Shown in pieces: positions 9,001 through 17,317 of a stretch of DNA of 64,000 bases; within the stretch, counting starts at the first letter, position 1; every line of letters begins with the position of its first letter. The notes under the pieces are model-generated. The model was not told the origin of the DNA. It ran no database searches and saw nothing but the letters and a program-made list of their open reading frames with translations. The stretch comes from DAITPV01 sp050692555. Lineage in GTDB: Bacteria; Actinomycetota; UBA4738; CALAEC01. The position numbers and the translations under genes were made by a program. The stretch covers positions 1-64,000 of the forward strand of contig JBOGVS010000011.1 in NCBI GenBank assembly GCA_050692555.1, written 5' to 3'.

Positions 9001-9554
9001 TACTTCTCGACTCGGAAGCTGAGGCTGGTCCTCGCCCCGACCTCCTGCACGCCGATCTTCTCGAGCCGGACGTGCTCGAGACCCTTGTTGCCGAACAATC
9101 GGAGGCCGGCGCCCATCAGCACCGGCATGACATCGACGCGCAGCTCGTCGACCAGACCGGCCCGCAGAAGCTGCTGGATCACGCTGATGCCACCGACCAC
9201 TTGAACGGCCTTGTCGCCCGCGGCGACCGTGGCCTGGGCGCTCGCCGACTCGACGCCGTCCGTCACGAACGTGAACGTCAGGCGCTCGTCCTGCTTCGGG
9301 GCGACATGCGGTGGCTCATGGCTCAACACGAAGATGGGTACCTGGAACTCGTAGTTGCCGACATACGAGTCCGGCTCCCCCATCTCGAACGCCCTTCTTC
9401 CCATGAGGACCGCACCTGTTTCTTCGATGGCGGCATCCATGTAGGCGGTGCCGCGGAGTTCGGCAAGGTCGGGGTAGAGACGATCCACGCTGCCGCTCTG
9501 GTCGGCGACGAATCCATCCAGCGACATGGTCATTCCAGCGATCACCTTTGCCAT
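9000..9554 (-). CDS. dihydrofolate reductase-family protein (RibD C-terminal-like)
   Basis: A 184-residue protein of the YwjB/YyaP-like branch of the DHFR/RibD-C superfamily. Seen: MTMSLDGFVADQSGSVDRLY at the N-terminus, VLMGRRAFEMGEPDSY, the Gly-Gly nucleotide loop VQVVGGISVIQQLLRAGLVD, and VMPVLMGAGLRLFG. Members are NADPH-binding reductases of mostly unknown substrate and are not the housekeeping folA. ATG 9554 is preceded by GGGGAAGG. It is the first gene on the strand leading into glcDEF-aceB, but no functional link is evident. Confidence 0.85.
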   Translation of the reverse strand: MAKVIAGMTMSLDGFVADQSGSVDRLYPDLAELRGTAYMDAAIEETGAVLMGRRAFEMGEPDSYVGNYEFQVPIFVLSHEPPHVAPKQDERLTFTFVTDGVESASAQATVAAGDKAVQVVGGISVIQQLLRAGLVDELRVDVMPVLMGAGLRLFGNKGLEHVRLEKIGVQEVGARTSLSFRVEK

Positions 9555-9727
9555 CGAGCCTTCCCCAAGTATGAGGTGATCGCCCGCCGGCCGTGACCAA
9601 CTTCCGCTCCTCGCGGACGGGGGCCCGGCTCTGATCCATGCCCGCCATTGTGCGCCGGGCGTCCCGAGCAGGAAGGACCGGCCCTCGGGTCGAGGAACCC
9701 CCTCCCGAGAGATGTAGGCTCCCGCCC

Positions 9728-10087
9728 GTGGCCATCGATCCTCAGCGCGAGGCGCGCAAGGCCCGGATCCTGATCCCCCTGGGGATCGTGATCATCTTGG
9801 CCTCGGCGGGGTTGCTGATCATCGGGATCCTCGCGGTGACCGGCTTCGAGCTCGACTACATGTGGATGCTGTTCGTGGGGGGATTCGGGCTGTTCCCCGG
9901 GATCTTCATGACCGTGGCGGGCTTCCACGCCCGGGGGTCCGCGAGATACGCCGCGGGGACGGGATGGACCTCCCCGACGGGAGCGCCGATGACGCCGATG
10001 GCGGGCGGAACGGTCTGCTCGTCGTGCGGGAACCTGAACCCCGCCGGGGCCACGGTGTGCGGGTCCTGCGGTGCGAAGCTGGCCTAA
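9728..10087 (+). CDS. small membrane protein with C-terminal zinc ribbon
   Basis: A 119-residue hypothetical protein. A basic N-terminus (IDPQREARKARIL) leads into two hydrophobic segments (IPLGIVIILASAGLLIIGIL and the region around MWMLFVGGFGLFPGIFMTV). The C-terminus is a zinc ribbon with two CxxC knuckles (CSSCGN and CGSCGA), presumably cytoplasmic. I start at GTG 9728 because the upstream frame is Arg/Pro-rich and unlike a protein N-terminus. The stop overlaps the stop of the convergent LOG gene by 4 bp. Function unknown. Confidence 0.7.
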   Translation: MAIDPQREARKARILIPLGIVIILASAGLLIIGILAVTGFELDYMWMLFVGGFGLFPGIFMTVAGFHARGSARYAAGTGWTSPTGAPMTPMAGGTVCSSCGNLNPAGATVCGSCGAKLA

Positions 10088-10935
10088 GCTTCCCCCACCC
10101 CGGCGGAATCCCGGAGCGCTTCCAGGACCTCGTCGGACGACGACGCCGCGTGGAGCAGGTCGAAGTCCACCCCCTCCGCCAGCAGGAGCTCGCGGAACGT
10201 CCGGAGGGCCCGGTCCCATCGCTCTCCCACGATCACCAGCGGCCGGGGTGATACCGACTCCGTCTGGATCAGGTTCCAGCACAACGCCACCTCCGAGAGG
10301 GTCCCCACCCCGCCGGGGAACGCCACCCATGCGTCGGCGTCGCAGATCAGCGGGAGGCGAGCGAACAGGTCCCGGGCCTCCACCTCGTGGCTCAGCCACC
10401 GGTTGACCGGGACGTCCTCCGAGAACGCGGCGATGGTCACCCCGACCACGGTGCCGCCGGCCTCACGGGCTCCTCGGGACACCGCGGCCATCACGCCCAG
10501 GTACCCGCCGTTCACCACCTCCACGCCGCGCTCGCCGAGGAGTTGTCCCAGGCGCAGCGCCTCGGCGTGCTCCGGCTCGGTCTCGTCGATCCAGGCCCCG
10601 CCGAACACGGCAACGCGAGGACGCGGGCTGGCCTCGGTGGCCTTCTGGATCAACGGCACCGCCCGATCCCGGTCGCTCCGAACGGCCCGCTCGCCGGGCG
10701 CCGCCACCGCAACGGCGTCGTCCTCCGACGCCACACTCGCCCGCCGGGTCGCGGACGCCCAGAACTCCGCCGCCGAGGGGCCGATCCTGTCGACGGGATC
10801 GCGGAGCCCGGCGTCGGCGGGCAGCACGGACGCCACGCCCAGGCCTTCGAGCCACTGTCGGTCGTCGAGCGCGCGCTGCCGGTCCTCGGTGGCCACCACG
10901 GCCCCGGCGCCGCCGGGACCGATCACCGCCCTCAT
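10084..10935 (-). CDS. LOG-family (TIGR00725-like) nucleotide-binding protein
   Basis: A 283-residue protein whose second half is a LOG/lysine-decarboxylase-like Rossmann domain: VAVFGGAWIDETEPEHAEAL, VVNGGYLGVMAAVSRGA, and the hallmark AFPGGVGTLSE. Family members include cytokinin-activating phosphoribohydrolases and uncharacterised nucleotide-binding proteins. The first 100 or so residues form an extra region without a family I can name (MRAVIGPGGAGAVVATEDRQ onward), possibly a degenerate second nucleotide-binding domain. It lies 7 nt downstream of thiI on the same strand. Confidence 0.8.
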   Translation of the reverse strand: MRAVIGPGGAGAVVATEDRQRALDDRQWLEGLGVASVLPADAGLRDPVDRIGPSAAEFWASATRRASVASEDDAVAVAAPGERAVRSDRDRAVPLIQKATEASPRPRVAVFGGAWIDETEPEHAEALRLGQLLGERGVEVVNGGYLGVMAAVSRGAREAGGTVVGVTIAAFSEDVPVNRWLSHEVEARDLFARLPLICDADAWVAFPGGVGTLSEVALCWNLIQTESVSPRPLVIVGERWDRALRTFRELLLAEGVDFDLLHAASSSDEVLEALRDSAGVGEA

Positions 10936-10942
10936 CCGCGAG

Positions 10943-12388
10943 CTACGCCGCGCGGATCCCGGGGCCGGCCGTCCCGCCGGTCAGGCTGAATGCGTCCATC
11001 CCTTGCCGCCGGAGGTCGTGGGCCACGGCCTCCGACCGGTTCCCGTGGGTGCACACGAACACGTAGGTCCGGGAACGGTCCAGGCCCGGAGCCCAGTCGC
11101 CCACCCGGCTGAACGGCAGGCGGAGGTGGCCCACGGTTCCACCCTCCTGAGGCTCTCGGACGTCCACGATCACCGCGCCATCGGGCACCACTTCGACCAC
11201 GTGCGCCGGCGGTGGGCCGGGCACCCAGGCCGTGAGGTCCACCGTCTGGCGGCTCTCAATCGCCGACACCAGGAAGGACTCGTCGAGCGCACCCTCCGCC
11301 CCGACCACATCTCGAAGGCGTGCCGCGGTCTCCACCCGTCCGGTGGCGATGTCGCAGTGCTCCTGGACCCGCTCGGATGCATCGTGGGTCCCGATGGCCC
11401 GGGCCCGGCGGAGGATCTCCTCCTTGTCCATCCCGATCAGTGGCCGGAGCACCGGCATGCCGATGGACTCCTCGGCGACGGCGAGGTTGTGCAGCGTCTG
11501 GGTGGACACCTGGCCGAGAGACTCTCCGGTGATCAGGGCCTCGGCCCCCACCGCCTCCGCCGCCAGGGTCCCGGCCCGGTACATGGCCCGCTTCAACACC
11601 ACCTGACGGATCGAGGAGGCCACCCGGGCGCGCAGCGCCGCCACCACCGGCGCGAGGTCCACCACCTGGGCCCTGGGCTCACGGCCCGGCGACCACCGGG
11701 TGACCAGGTCGCGGGCCACGGTGAGCGCGGCGTCGACCTGCCCACACCCCCCCAGATCGAAGACCAGGAGCTCCAGGGCGATCCCCCGGCGCATGGCCAT
11801 CCACGACGCCACCGGCGAGTCGAACCCGCCGGAGAACAGAGCCACGGCCTTCCCGCCGGTGCCCAGAGGGAGCCCGCCGGCCCCGGGCGCCGCGTCCAGC
11901 ACCACGTACGCCAGGTCGTCCACGATCTCGAGCCGAACCTCGACGGCGGGGTCGTCGAGATCCACACCGGCCGAGCCGGGAAGCAGCGCCGTCCCCAGCG
12001 CCACCGCGACATCCGGCGAGCGGAACGGGTGCGTTCCCGACCGCTTCACCCGGACGGCGAAGGTCCGGCCGGCTACCCGGTCCCGGTTCAGAGCCGCGAC
12101 CCGGTCCACCAGCTCGTCGAGGGAGCCGAACGGCACCACGGCGACCTCGGAGACCGAATGGAGTCCGAACACCCTGCCGAGGACCTCCATGGCCCCGGGG
12201 CGGTCCGGGGTCCGGGCGAACAGCCGGCTCCACCGGGCTTCGACTTCACCGGGCACGCCGGCTCGCGTGAGGGCCTTGCGGGCGTTGGCGGACAGCACCC
12301 GGAGGAACCGCCGCCGGGTCCGGGCCGACTTCGTCCCCAGCTCGCCGGCGATCTTCAGCATCAGGATCCGTTCGTCCACGGATCCCAT
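10943..12388 (-). CDS. thiI: tRNA 4-thiouridine synthase ThiI with rhodanese domain
   Basis: A 481-residue sulfurtransferase for s4U in tRNA, and possibly for thiazole synthesis. Domain order: a THUMP region in the first 170 residues, the PP-loop SGGFDSP at about residues 186-192 for tRNA adenylation, and a C-terminal rhodanese domain with the persulfide cysteine in CTHGNRS (about Cys446). A second cysteine in QEHCDIATG matches the position of the disulfide partner in the Escherichia coli enzyme. No clear ribosome site precedes ATG 12388. It follows the 12-gene side-chain operon by 31 nt and may receive read-through, though its job is unrelated. Confidence 0.93.
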   Translation of the reverse strand: MGSVDERILMLKIAGELGTKSARTRRRFLRVLSANARKALTRAGVPGEVEARWSRLFARTPDRPGAMEVLGRVFGLHSVSEVAVVPFGSLDELVDRVAALNRDRVAGRTFAVRVKRSGTHPFRSPDVAVALGTALLPGSAGVDLDDPAVEVRLEIVDDLAYVVLDAAPGAGGLPLGTGGKAVALFSGGFDSPVASWMAMRRGIALELLVFDLGGCGQVDAALTVARDLVTRWSPGREPRAQVVDLAPVVAALRARVASSIRQVVLKRAMYRAGTLAAEAVGAEALITGESLGQVSTQTLHNLAVAEESIGMPVLRPLIGMDKEEILRRARAIGTHDASERVQEHCDIATGRVETAARLRDVVGAEGALDESFLVSAIESRQTVDLTAWVPGPPPAHVVEVVPDGAVIVDVREPQEGGTVGHLRLPFSRVGDWAPGLDRSRTYVFVCTHGNRSEAVAHDLRRQGMDAFSLTGGTAGPGIRAA

Positions 12389-12419
12389 CGTAGCGGAGGA
12401 AGCCGGCCCCTCTTCCCGA

Positions 12420-13619
12420 CTACGCCGGGCCCCCGCCGAGGGTCTCCCGGAAGGGAACGTCCTTGTCCGGGCGGGGGTCTCGGGGCATGCCCAGAACCCG
12501 CTCGGCGATCAGGTTGCGCTGGACCTCGTCGGTGCCGCCCCCCAGATGGAAGGCCTTGCTCCCCAGAAGGGCCCTCTGGATCCCCTCGTGGCCCCCGATC
12601 ATGCCCAGGGAACCGAGGATCCCCACGCCGACCGTGGCGGAATCGGTGACCAGGTCGGCCAGCACCAGCTTCATGATCGACCCCTCGGCATCGGGGATCT
12701 GGCCTTGCGCCAGCTTCGACAGGATCCGCTCGTTCAGGAACTCCAGGATCCGGTTCTGGGTGTACACCCGCGACAGGGCCTGCCGGGTCAGGAACTCGTC
12801 CCCCGGACGGTCCCGGGCCAGGTCCACCAGGCTCTCGAATGGAACGGCAAACCCCGCGGTGGCGGCCCCCAGTGAGACCCGCTCGTGCATCAGCGTGGTG
12901 ACCGCCACCTTCCACCCTTCGCCGGGCTCGCCGACCCGGTTCGCGTCGGGGACACGGACCTCGGAGAGGAACACCTCACTGAAGTGGGACCCCCCGTCCA
13001 TCTGGCGCAGGGGACGGACATCGACGCCGGCGCCGTGCATGTCGACCAGCAGGTAGACCAGCCCTCGGTGCTTGGGCACATCGAAGTCTGACCGGGCCAG
13101 GAGGATCCCCCAGTCGGCCTCGCCGGCCCCGGAGCTCCACACCTTCTGTCCGGTGACCACCCAGTCATCGCCGTCACGCACGGCGCGGGTGGTGAGGGCG
13201 GCTAGGTCGGACCCGGCTCCCGGCTCTGAGAACAGCTGGCACCAGATCTCGTCGCCGCGGAGCATCGGTCCCAGGCACCGGTCCTTCTGCTCCTCGGTCC
13301 CGTGGGCGATGATCGTGGGCCCGGCCATCCCGAACCCGGGAACGTTGAACGGGAAATTCGCTCGGGCCCGAGCCTTCTCCTGTTGCCACACGGCCGACTC
13401 CACCGGGCCGAACCCTCGCCCCCCGTGCTCCACCGGCCACGCCGGAGCGCCCCAGCCGCCGTCGGCCAGCGTGCGCTGCCAGGACCGCTGCTCCTCGAGT
13501 GTGGGCTCCCGGCCTTCGTCCAGCCCCACGCTCCGTTTCCACGCCGGGAAGTGCTCCTCGAGCCAGGCCCGGGCCTCGGCCCGGATGGCCGCGTGCTCCG
13601 GGGACTCCCTCGACCTCAC
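12420..13619 (-). CDS. acyl-CoA dehydrogenase (FadE type), last gene of the side-chain operon
   Basis: A 399-residue FAD acyl-CoA dehydrogenase. Seen: IWCQLFSEPGAGSDLAALTT and DGDDWVVTGQKVWSSGAGEA (FAD/substrate loop), ASVTK-like SIMKLVLADL, and the C-terminal GGGTDEVQRNLIAERVLGMP. The frame stays open far upstream, but that part is the neighbouring thiolase in another phase. GTG 13619 overlaps the ltp2-like stop as GTGA and gives the family length. It probably oxidises an acyl-CoA made during side-chain shortening; the exact substrate is not readable. Confidence 0.88.
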   Translation of the reverse strand: MRSRESPEHAAIRAEARAWLEEHFPAWKRSVGLDEGREPTLEEQRSWQRTLADGGWGAPAWPVEHGGRGFGPVESAVWQQEKARARANFPFNVPGFGMAGPTIIAHGTEEQKDRCLGPMLRGDEIWCQLFSEPGAGSDLAALTTRAVRDGDDWVVTGQKVWSSGAGEADWGILLARSDFDVPKHRGLVYLLVDMHGAGVDVRPLRQMDGGSHFSEVFLSEVRVPDANRVGEPGEGWKVAVTTLMHERVSLGAATAGFAVPFESLVDLARDRPGDEFLTRQALSRVYTQNRILEFLNERILSKLAQGQIPDAEGSIMKLVLADLVTDSATVGVGILGSLGMIGGHEGIQRALLGSKAFHLGGGTDEVQRNLIAERVLGMPRDPRPDKDVPFRETLGGGPA

Positions 13620-14782
13620 GGCCGGTCGACCCCCAGGACCAGCCCGCTGGTGGGCACCCCGACCCCGGCCGTCACCAGGGCGTGCTCCACGCCGGGAACC
13701 TGGTTCACGGCCGTCCCCCGAACCTGACGGACCCCCTCCACGATGCCGTTCATCCCGTGGATGTAGCCCTCGCCGATCTGCCCCCCGTTGGTGTTGACCG
13801 GCAGTCGTCCCCCCGGGTCGATGTAGCCCTCCCGAACGAAGCCCGGGGCCTCGCCGCGGCCGCAGAACCCGAACGCCTCCAGCTGCATGAGCACGAAGGG
13901 GGTGAAGGGGTCGTAGATCACCGCGGTCTGCACGTCCTCCGGACCCAGCCCCGCCTCCGCCCACAGCCGCCGGGCCACCAGCTCCGCCTCCGGCAGGCCG
14001 GTGAGGTCGTCGCGGTAGTAGCTGGTCATCTCCTCCTGGCCCTTCGCGGAGCCCTGCGTCGCGGCCCGGATCACCGCCGGCGGATTGGGAAGGTCCCTGG
14101 CCCGTTCCGCGCTGGTGACCACCACGGCCGACGCGCCGTCGGTCTCTTGGCAGCAGTCCAGCAGGCGAAGGGGCTCGACGATCCACCGGGACGACCGGTG
14201 GTCCTCGAGGGTGATCGGCTTCCCGTGGAACCACGCCGCGGGGTTGGTGGCGGCGAAACGGCGGTGGGACACGGCCACCCGTCCGAGGTCTTCCTCGGTG
14301 GCGCCGTAAGCGTGCAGGTACCGCCGGGCGAACATGGCCACCCAGCCGGCCGGGGTGGTCAGCCCGAACGGGATGTACCAGCTGTAGTGGATCGTCGAGG
14401 CCGTCGGCTTGGAATGGGTGCTGGTCCCGAACCGTCTCCAGGAGCGACCGTTGAGAGCCCGGTAGCACACCACCACGTTCGCGGCCCCGGTGGCCACGGC
14501 CATGGCGGCCTGGTGGACGGTGGCGCACGCCGCCCCCCCGCCGTAATGGACCCTGCTGAAGAACGTGAGGTCGCCGGCCCCCACGGTCCTGGCCACCTCG
14601 ATCTCCTCGTTCGTGTCCATCGAGAACGTCACCAGGCCGTCGACCTCGGAAGGGTCCAGGCCGGCGTCGTCCAGGGCGGCGGAGACCGCCTCGGCCGCCA
14701 ATCGGAGCTCGGAGCGGCCGGAGTCCTTGGAGAACTCCGTGGTCCCCACCCCGGCGATGGCCGTCCGGCCGGAGAGGTTCAT
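13616..14782 (-). CDS. ltp2: Ltp2-like thiolase-fold aldolase (lipid-transfer protein)
   Basis: A 388-residue SCP-x-type thiolase homologue. The N-terminus SGRTAIAGVGTTEFSKDSGR and the nucleophile region RVHYGGGAACATVHQAAMAV are typical, while the usual C-terminal thiolase CxG motif is missing. In Mycobacterium tuberculosis, Ltp2 works with the DUF35 domain of ChsH2 as a retro-aldolase that removes the last three-carbon piece of the sterol side chain. That role is inferred here from order: it directly follows chsH1-like and chsH2-like genes. ATG 14782 overlaps the upstream stop as ATGA. Confidence 0.82.
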   Translation of the reverse strand: MNLSGRTAIAGVGTTEFSKDSGRSELRLAAEAVSAALDDAGLDPSEVDGLVTFSMDTNEEIEVARTVGAGDLTFFSRVHYGGGAACATVHQAAMAVATGAANVVVCYRALNGRSWRRFGTSTHSKPTASTIHYSWYIPFGLTTPAGWVAMFARRYLHAYGATEEDLGRVAVSHRRFAATNPAAWFHGKPITLEDHRSSRWIVEPLRLLDCCQETDGASAVVVTSAERARDLPNPPAVIRAATQGSAKGQEEMTSYYRDDLTGLPEAELVARRLWAEAGLGPEDVQTAVIYDPFTPFVLMQLEAFGFCGRGEAPGFVREGYIDPGGRLPVNTNGGQIGEGYIHGMNGIVEGVRQVRGTAVNQVPGVEHALVTAGVGVPTSGLVLGVDRP

Positions 14783-15195
14783 GCCGCCCCCGCTGCGAAC
14801 GTCAGGTGCACCTTGGCCGAGACGTGCTCGCCGAGGTCGTTGGCGCCGCGGACCTCGACGTCCACCTCGTCTCCCTCCACCGCGGTCACCCGGCCGGTCA
14901 TCCGCATGGTGTCCCCGGGGTAGTTGGGAGCCCCCAGGGACAGAGACACCTTCTTGAGGATGGCGTCCGGGCCCGCCCAGTCGGTCACGAACCGGCCCAC
15001 GAAGCCGTTGGTAGTGAGGATGTTCATGAACACGTCCCTGGCTCCCCGGGCCCGGGCCAGGCCGGGGTCGTGGTGCACGTCCTGGTAGTCCCGGGAGGCG
15101 ATGGCCCCCGCGACGATGAGGCCGGTGGTGATCTCCACGGTGAGCGGTGGGAGCTCGTCGCCCACCCTGGCCTCCGGGCGCGCCGGCCCGCTCAT
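14779..15195 (-). CDS. chsH1: MaoC-like enoyl-CoA hydratase subunit, ChsH1-like
   Basis: A 138-residue single hot-dog domain. ASRDYQDVHHDPGLARARGA carries the MaoC/hydratase-2 Asp-His motif. In mycobacteria ChsH1 pairs with the MaoC part of ChsH2 to hydrate the steroid 17(20)-enoyl-CoA. Here the gene lies between the FadE28-like gene and ltp2-like gene, with a chsH2-like gene one step upstream, which matches the igr operon apart from the interposed dehydrogenase. ATGA overlaps occur at both ends, so expression is tightly coupled. Confidence 0.82.
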   Translation of the reverse strand: MSGPARPEARVGDELPPLTVEITTGLIVAGAIASRDYQDVHHDPGLARARGARDVFMNILTTNGFVGRFVTDWAGPDAILKKVSLSLGAPNYPGDTMRMTGRVTAVEGDEVDVEVRGANDLGEHVSAKVHLTFAAGAA

Positions 15196-16301
15196 CCCTT
15201 CCTCATCTCCGCTCCCAGCCGAGCCAGGTGCCGGTTGGCCCCGCCAAGGGTCAGCTCAACCAGCTTCGACCACCGGGTGTAGCGGTACAGCGGATACTCG
15301 ACATCGACCCCGATGCCGCCGTGGAGATGCTGGGCAGCGGCCAGGACCCGCTGCCCCGCCTCGGCGGCCCAGAACTTGGCTACGGCGACGTGCTCGGCTG
15401 CGGGCAATCCCTCCGACAGCCGCCACGCGGCCTCCCACATCGTCCATCGCATGGCCTCGACGTCGATGTACGAGTCTGCGGCGCGCTGCTGCACGGCCTG
15501 GAAGCTGGCCAGAGGCCGCCCGAACTGCTCGCGGCCGGTGGTGTACTCGGCGGTCAGGTGAAGAGCTCGCTCCGCCAGCCCCACCTGGAGGGCACACAGC
15601 CCCACCGTGGCTCGCTCCGAGATCCACGTGGCGGCGGCGGGATCAGTGCCCGGCGCCGCGAGGCTCTCGCCATCCGCTCCGCTCAGCGTCAGCTCGAATC
15701 TCGGCTCGCCGCCGGTGGCCTCCTGCCGGACCAGGGAGACCCCGGAGCCCCCCGGGTCGACCAGGAAGATCCCGGTGTGACCTTCGGCGGTCCGGGCGGG
15801 GACCAGAACCCCGGCAGCCACGTGCGCCGCGGGGACCATGGACACCGTTCCGTCAAGAAGCCACGAGGATCCGTCGCGGCTCGCCGACACCAACACCGGC
15901 GCGGGATCCTCTTCCTCCGGTTCGGCGAGCGCGGACGTGAGGATGACATCGCCTCGAGCGACCCCCGGGAGGAGCCGGCCTCGCTGCTCGTCGGTGCCGA
16001 AGGCGACGACAGGGAGCGCACCGAGGACCAGAGCCGGCCATACCGGGACCGGGGCCACGGTCCGTCCGACCTCCTCGAGGAGGAGGCAGGCCTCCAGGAT
16101 CCCTCCGCCGGAGCCGTCGTGCTCCTGGGGGACGGTGATCCCCAGCAGACCGGCCCTGGCCAGCTCGGCCCACAGGGCCCGGTCGAACCGTTCGGGGCCG
16201 GCCTCCACCTCTCGCAGCCGGGCCGGCGTGACCTCCGCCTCCAGGATCTTCCTGGCCAGATCTCGAAGGGCCTCCTGTTCTTCGGTGAACGACAGATCCA
16301 T
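15192..16301 (-). CDS. acyl-CoA dehydrogenase subunit, FadE28/ChsE1-like
   Basis: A 369-residue acyl-CoA dehydrogenase. The C-terminal pattern HLHGGIGVDVEYPLYRYTRW and the closing LGGANRHLARLGAEMRKG match my recollection of FadE28 (ChsE1), which forms a heterotetramer with FadE29 (ChsE2). TAEYTTGREQFGRPLASFQA is the usual ACAD helix. ATG 16301 is chosen because GGAGGGG lies about 9 nt upstream; the longer frame runs into the preceding gene. Its likely partner is the dehydrogenase at 17318-18529. The leader before it repeats elsewhere in this operon (see 16303-16320). Confidence 0.85.
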   Translation of the reverse strand: MDLSFTEEQEALRDLARKILEAEVTPARLREVEAGPERFDRALWAELARAGLLGITVPQEHDGSGGGILEACLLLEEVGRTVAPVPVWPALVLGALPVVAFGTDEQRGRLLPGVARGDVILTSALAEPEEEDPAPVLVSASRDGSSWLLDGTVSMVPAAHVAAGVLVPARTAEGHTGIFLVDPGGSGVSLVRQEATGGEPRFELTLSGADGESLAAPGTDPAAATWISERATVGLCALQVGLAERALHLTAEYTTGREQFGRPLASFQAVQQRAADSYIDVEAMRWTMWEAAWRLSEGLPAAEHVAVAKFWAAEAGQRVLAAAQHLHGGIGVDVEYPLYRYTRWSKLVELTLGGANRHLARLGAEMRKG

Positions 16302-16302
16302 C

Positions 16303-16320
16303 AGACGGCCCCCTCCGGGG
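16303..16320 (-). repeat. intercistronic leader copy A with GC stem-loop around the ribosome site
   Basis: On the minus strand this reads CCCCGGAGGGGGCCGTCT and ends 1 nt before ATG 16301. CCCC and GGGG can pair around the GGAG core, so the Shine-Dalgarno lies inside a hairpin. A nearly identical copy stands in the same place before the gene starting at 21596. Confidence 0.5.
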
Positions 16321-16332
16321 CCACGCCCCGCA

Positions 16333-17316
16333 TCAGCCGTCCTTCCTCGGCCGGAACACCGGCACGGCCAGGTCTTCGTCCACCCCAACGAACGTCACCT
16401 CGACCGGCATCCCGATAGTCACCTCGGCGGGATCCACATCCACGACGTTGGACACCAGCCGGGTGCCCTCCTCGAGCCCAACCAGTGCCACCACGAACGG
16501 GGGCTCGAATCCCGGGATCGGCGGGTGGTGGTGGACCACGAAGCTGTAGACCTCCCCGCGGCCGGAGGCCCGGACGGTGTCCCATTCCGTCGACCGGCAG
16601 CGGGGGCACATGGGGCCGGGCGGGTGCCGGAGCTCGCCGCACGACGAGCACCGCTGGATGAGGAGCTCGCCCCGAGCAGCGCCCTGCCAGAAGAACTCGG
16701 TGTCCTGGTTCATCGCCGGCCGGGGACGCCGCTGCGCGACCTCGGTCCCATCGGTACGCTGGGCGCCGTCGCCCGGGCGGAACTTGAGCAGGCCCAACAC
16801 CTGCGTGCCCACCACGTCGCCGCGCTGGTCCGTGTACCTGATCCGGGTGGTGACGAAGTGACCGGAGCCCAGTGCCGTGCGCTTCTCCTCCGACACGTCC
16901 TCGACGATCGTGGTGGCGGTGATGGCGTCACCTGGACGGAGGTACCGGACGTATTCCTGCTCGGAAGACACGGCCACCACCGAGGTGAACCCCGCCTCGT
17001 CGAGGACCTCGAGTAGGCGGGGCATCGGAGCCCCCGGCCCCGGCCCCCCGTTCACGAACCCCCGCATGGTCCAGGCCTGGAGCATGGTGGGCGGGGCCAC
17101 AATCCCGCCGTGGACCGACCGGGCCGCGACGTCCGCATCGGTGTACAGGGGGTTTCGGTCACCGACGGCGTCGCACCAGTGCCGGATCATGGCCTCGTTC
17201 ACCGGGTCCCTGGCCACCAGCGGAGAGCCGGCCTCCTTCCCCACGAACGACCGGAGGCGGTCCAGGAACGCGGCGTCCTGGGGTTCGGCCCGGGTAGCGG
17301 CCCCGGTCTCGCTCAC
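16333..17316 (-). CDS. chsH2: ChsH2-like MaoC-DUF35 fusion (enoyl-CoA hydratase / aldolase partner)
   Basis: A 327-residue two-domain protein. The first half is a MaoC-type hot-dog domain (AMIRHWCDAVGDRNPLYTDA, HGGIVAPPTMLQAWTM). The second half is a DUF35 domain with a zinc ribbon (CSSCGELRHPPGPMCPRC) followed by an OB-fold (GEVYSFVVHHHPPIPGFEPP). This fusion is characteristic of ChsH2, whose MaoC part pairs with ChsH1 and whose DUF35 part activates Ltp2. Both partner types are two and three genes downstream. GTG 17316 is one base from the FadE stop upstream. Confidence 0.88.
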   Translation of the reverse strand: MSETGAATRAEPQDAAFLDRLRSFVGKEAGSPLVARDPVNEAMIRHWCDAVGDRNPLYTDADVAARSVHGGIVAPPTMLQAWTMRGFVNGGPGPGAPMPRLLEVLDEAGFTSVVAVSSEQEYVRYLRPGDAITATTIVEDVSEEKRTALGSGHFVTTRIRYTDQRGDVVGTQVLGLLKFRPGDGAQRTDGTEVAQRRPRPAMNQDTEFFWQGAARGELLIQRCSSCGELRHPPGPMCPRCRSTEWDTVRASGRGEVYSFVVHHHPPIPGFEPPFVVALVGLEEGTRLVSNVVDVDPAEVTIGMPVEVTFVGVDEDLAVPVFRPRKDG

Positions 17317-17317
17317 C

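Noticed and set aside
10403..12649. 748-codon plus-strand frame over the LOG and thiI genes
   Set aside because: Arg/Pro/Gly-rich without motifs; antisense to genes with intact catalytic signatures.
13616..14782. Acetyl-CoA acetyltransferase (classical thiolase)
   Set aside because: The C-terminal CxG thiolase motif is missing and the gene sits with chsH1/chsH2-like genes, so an Ltp2-type aldolase fits better.
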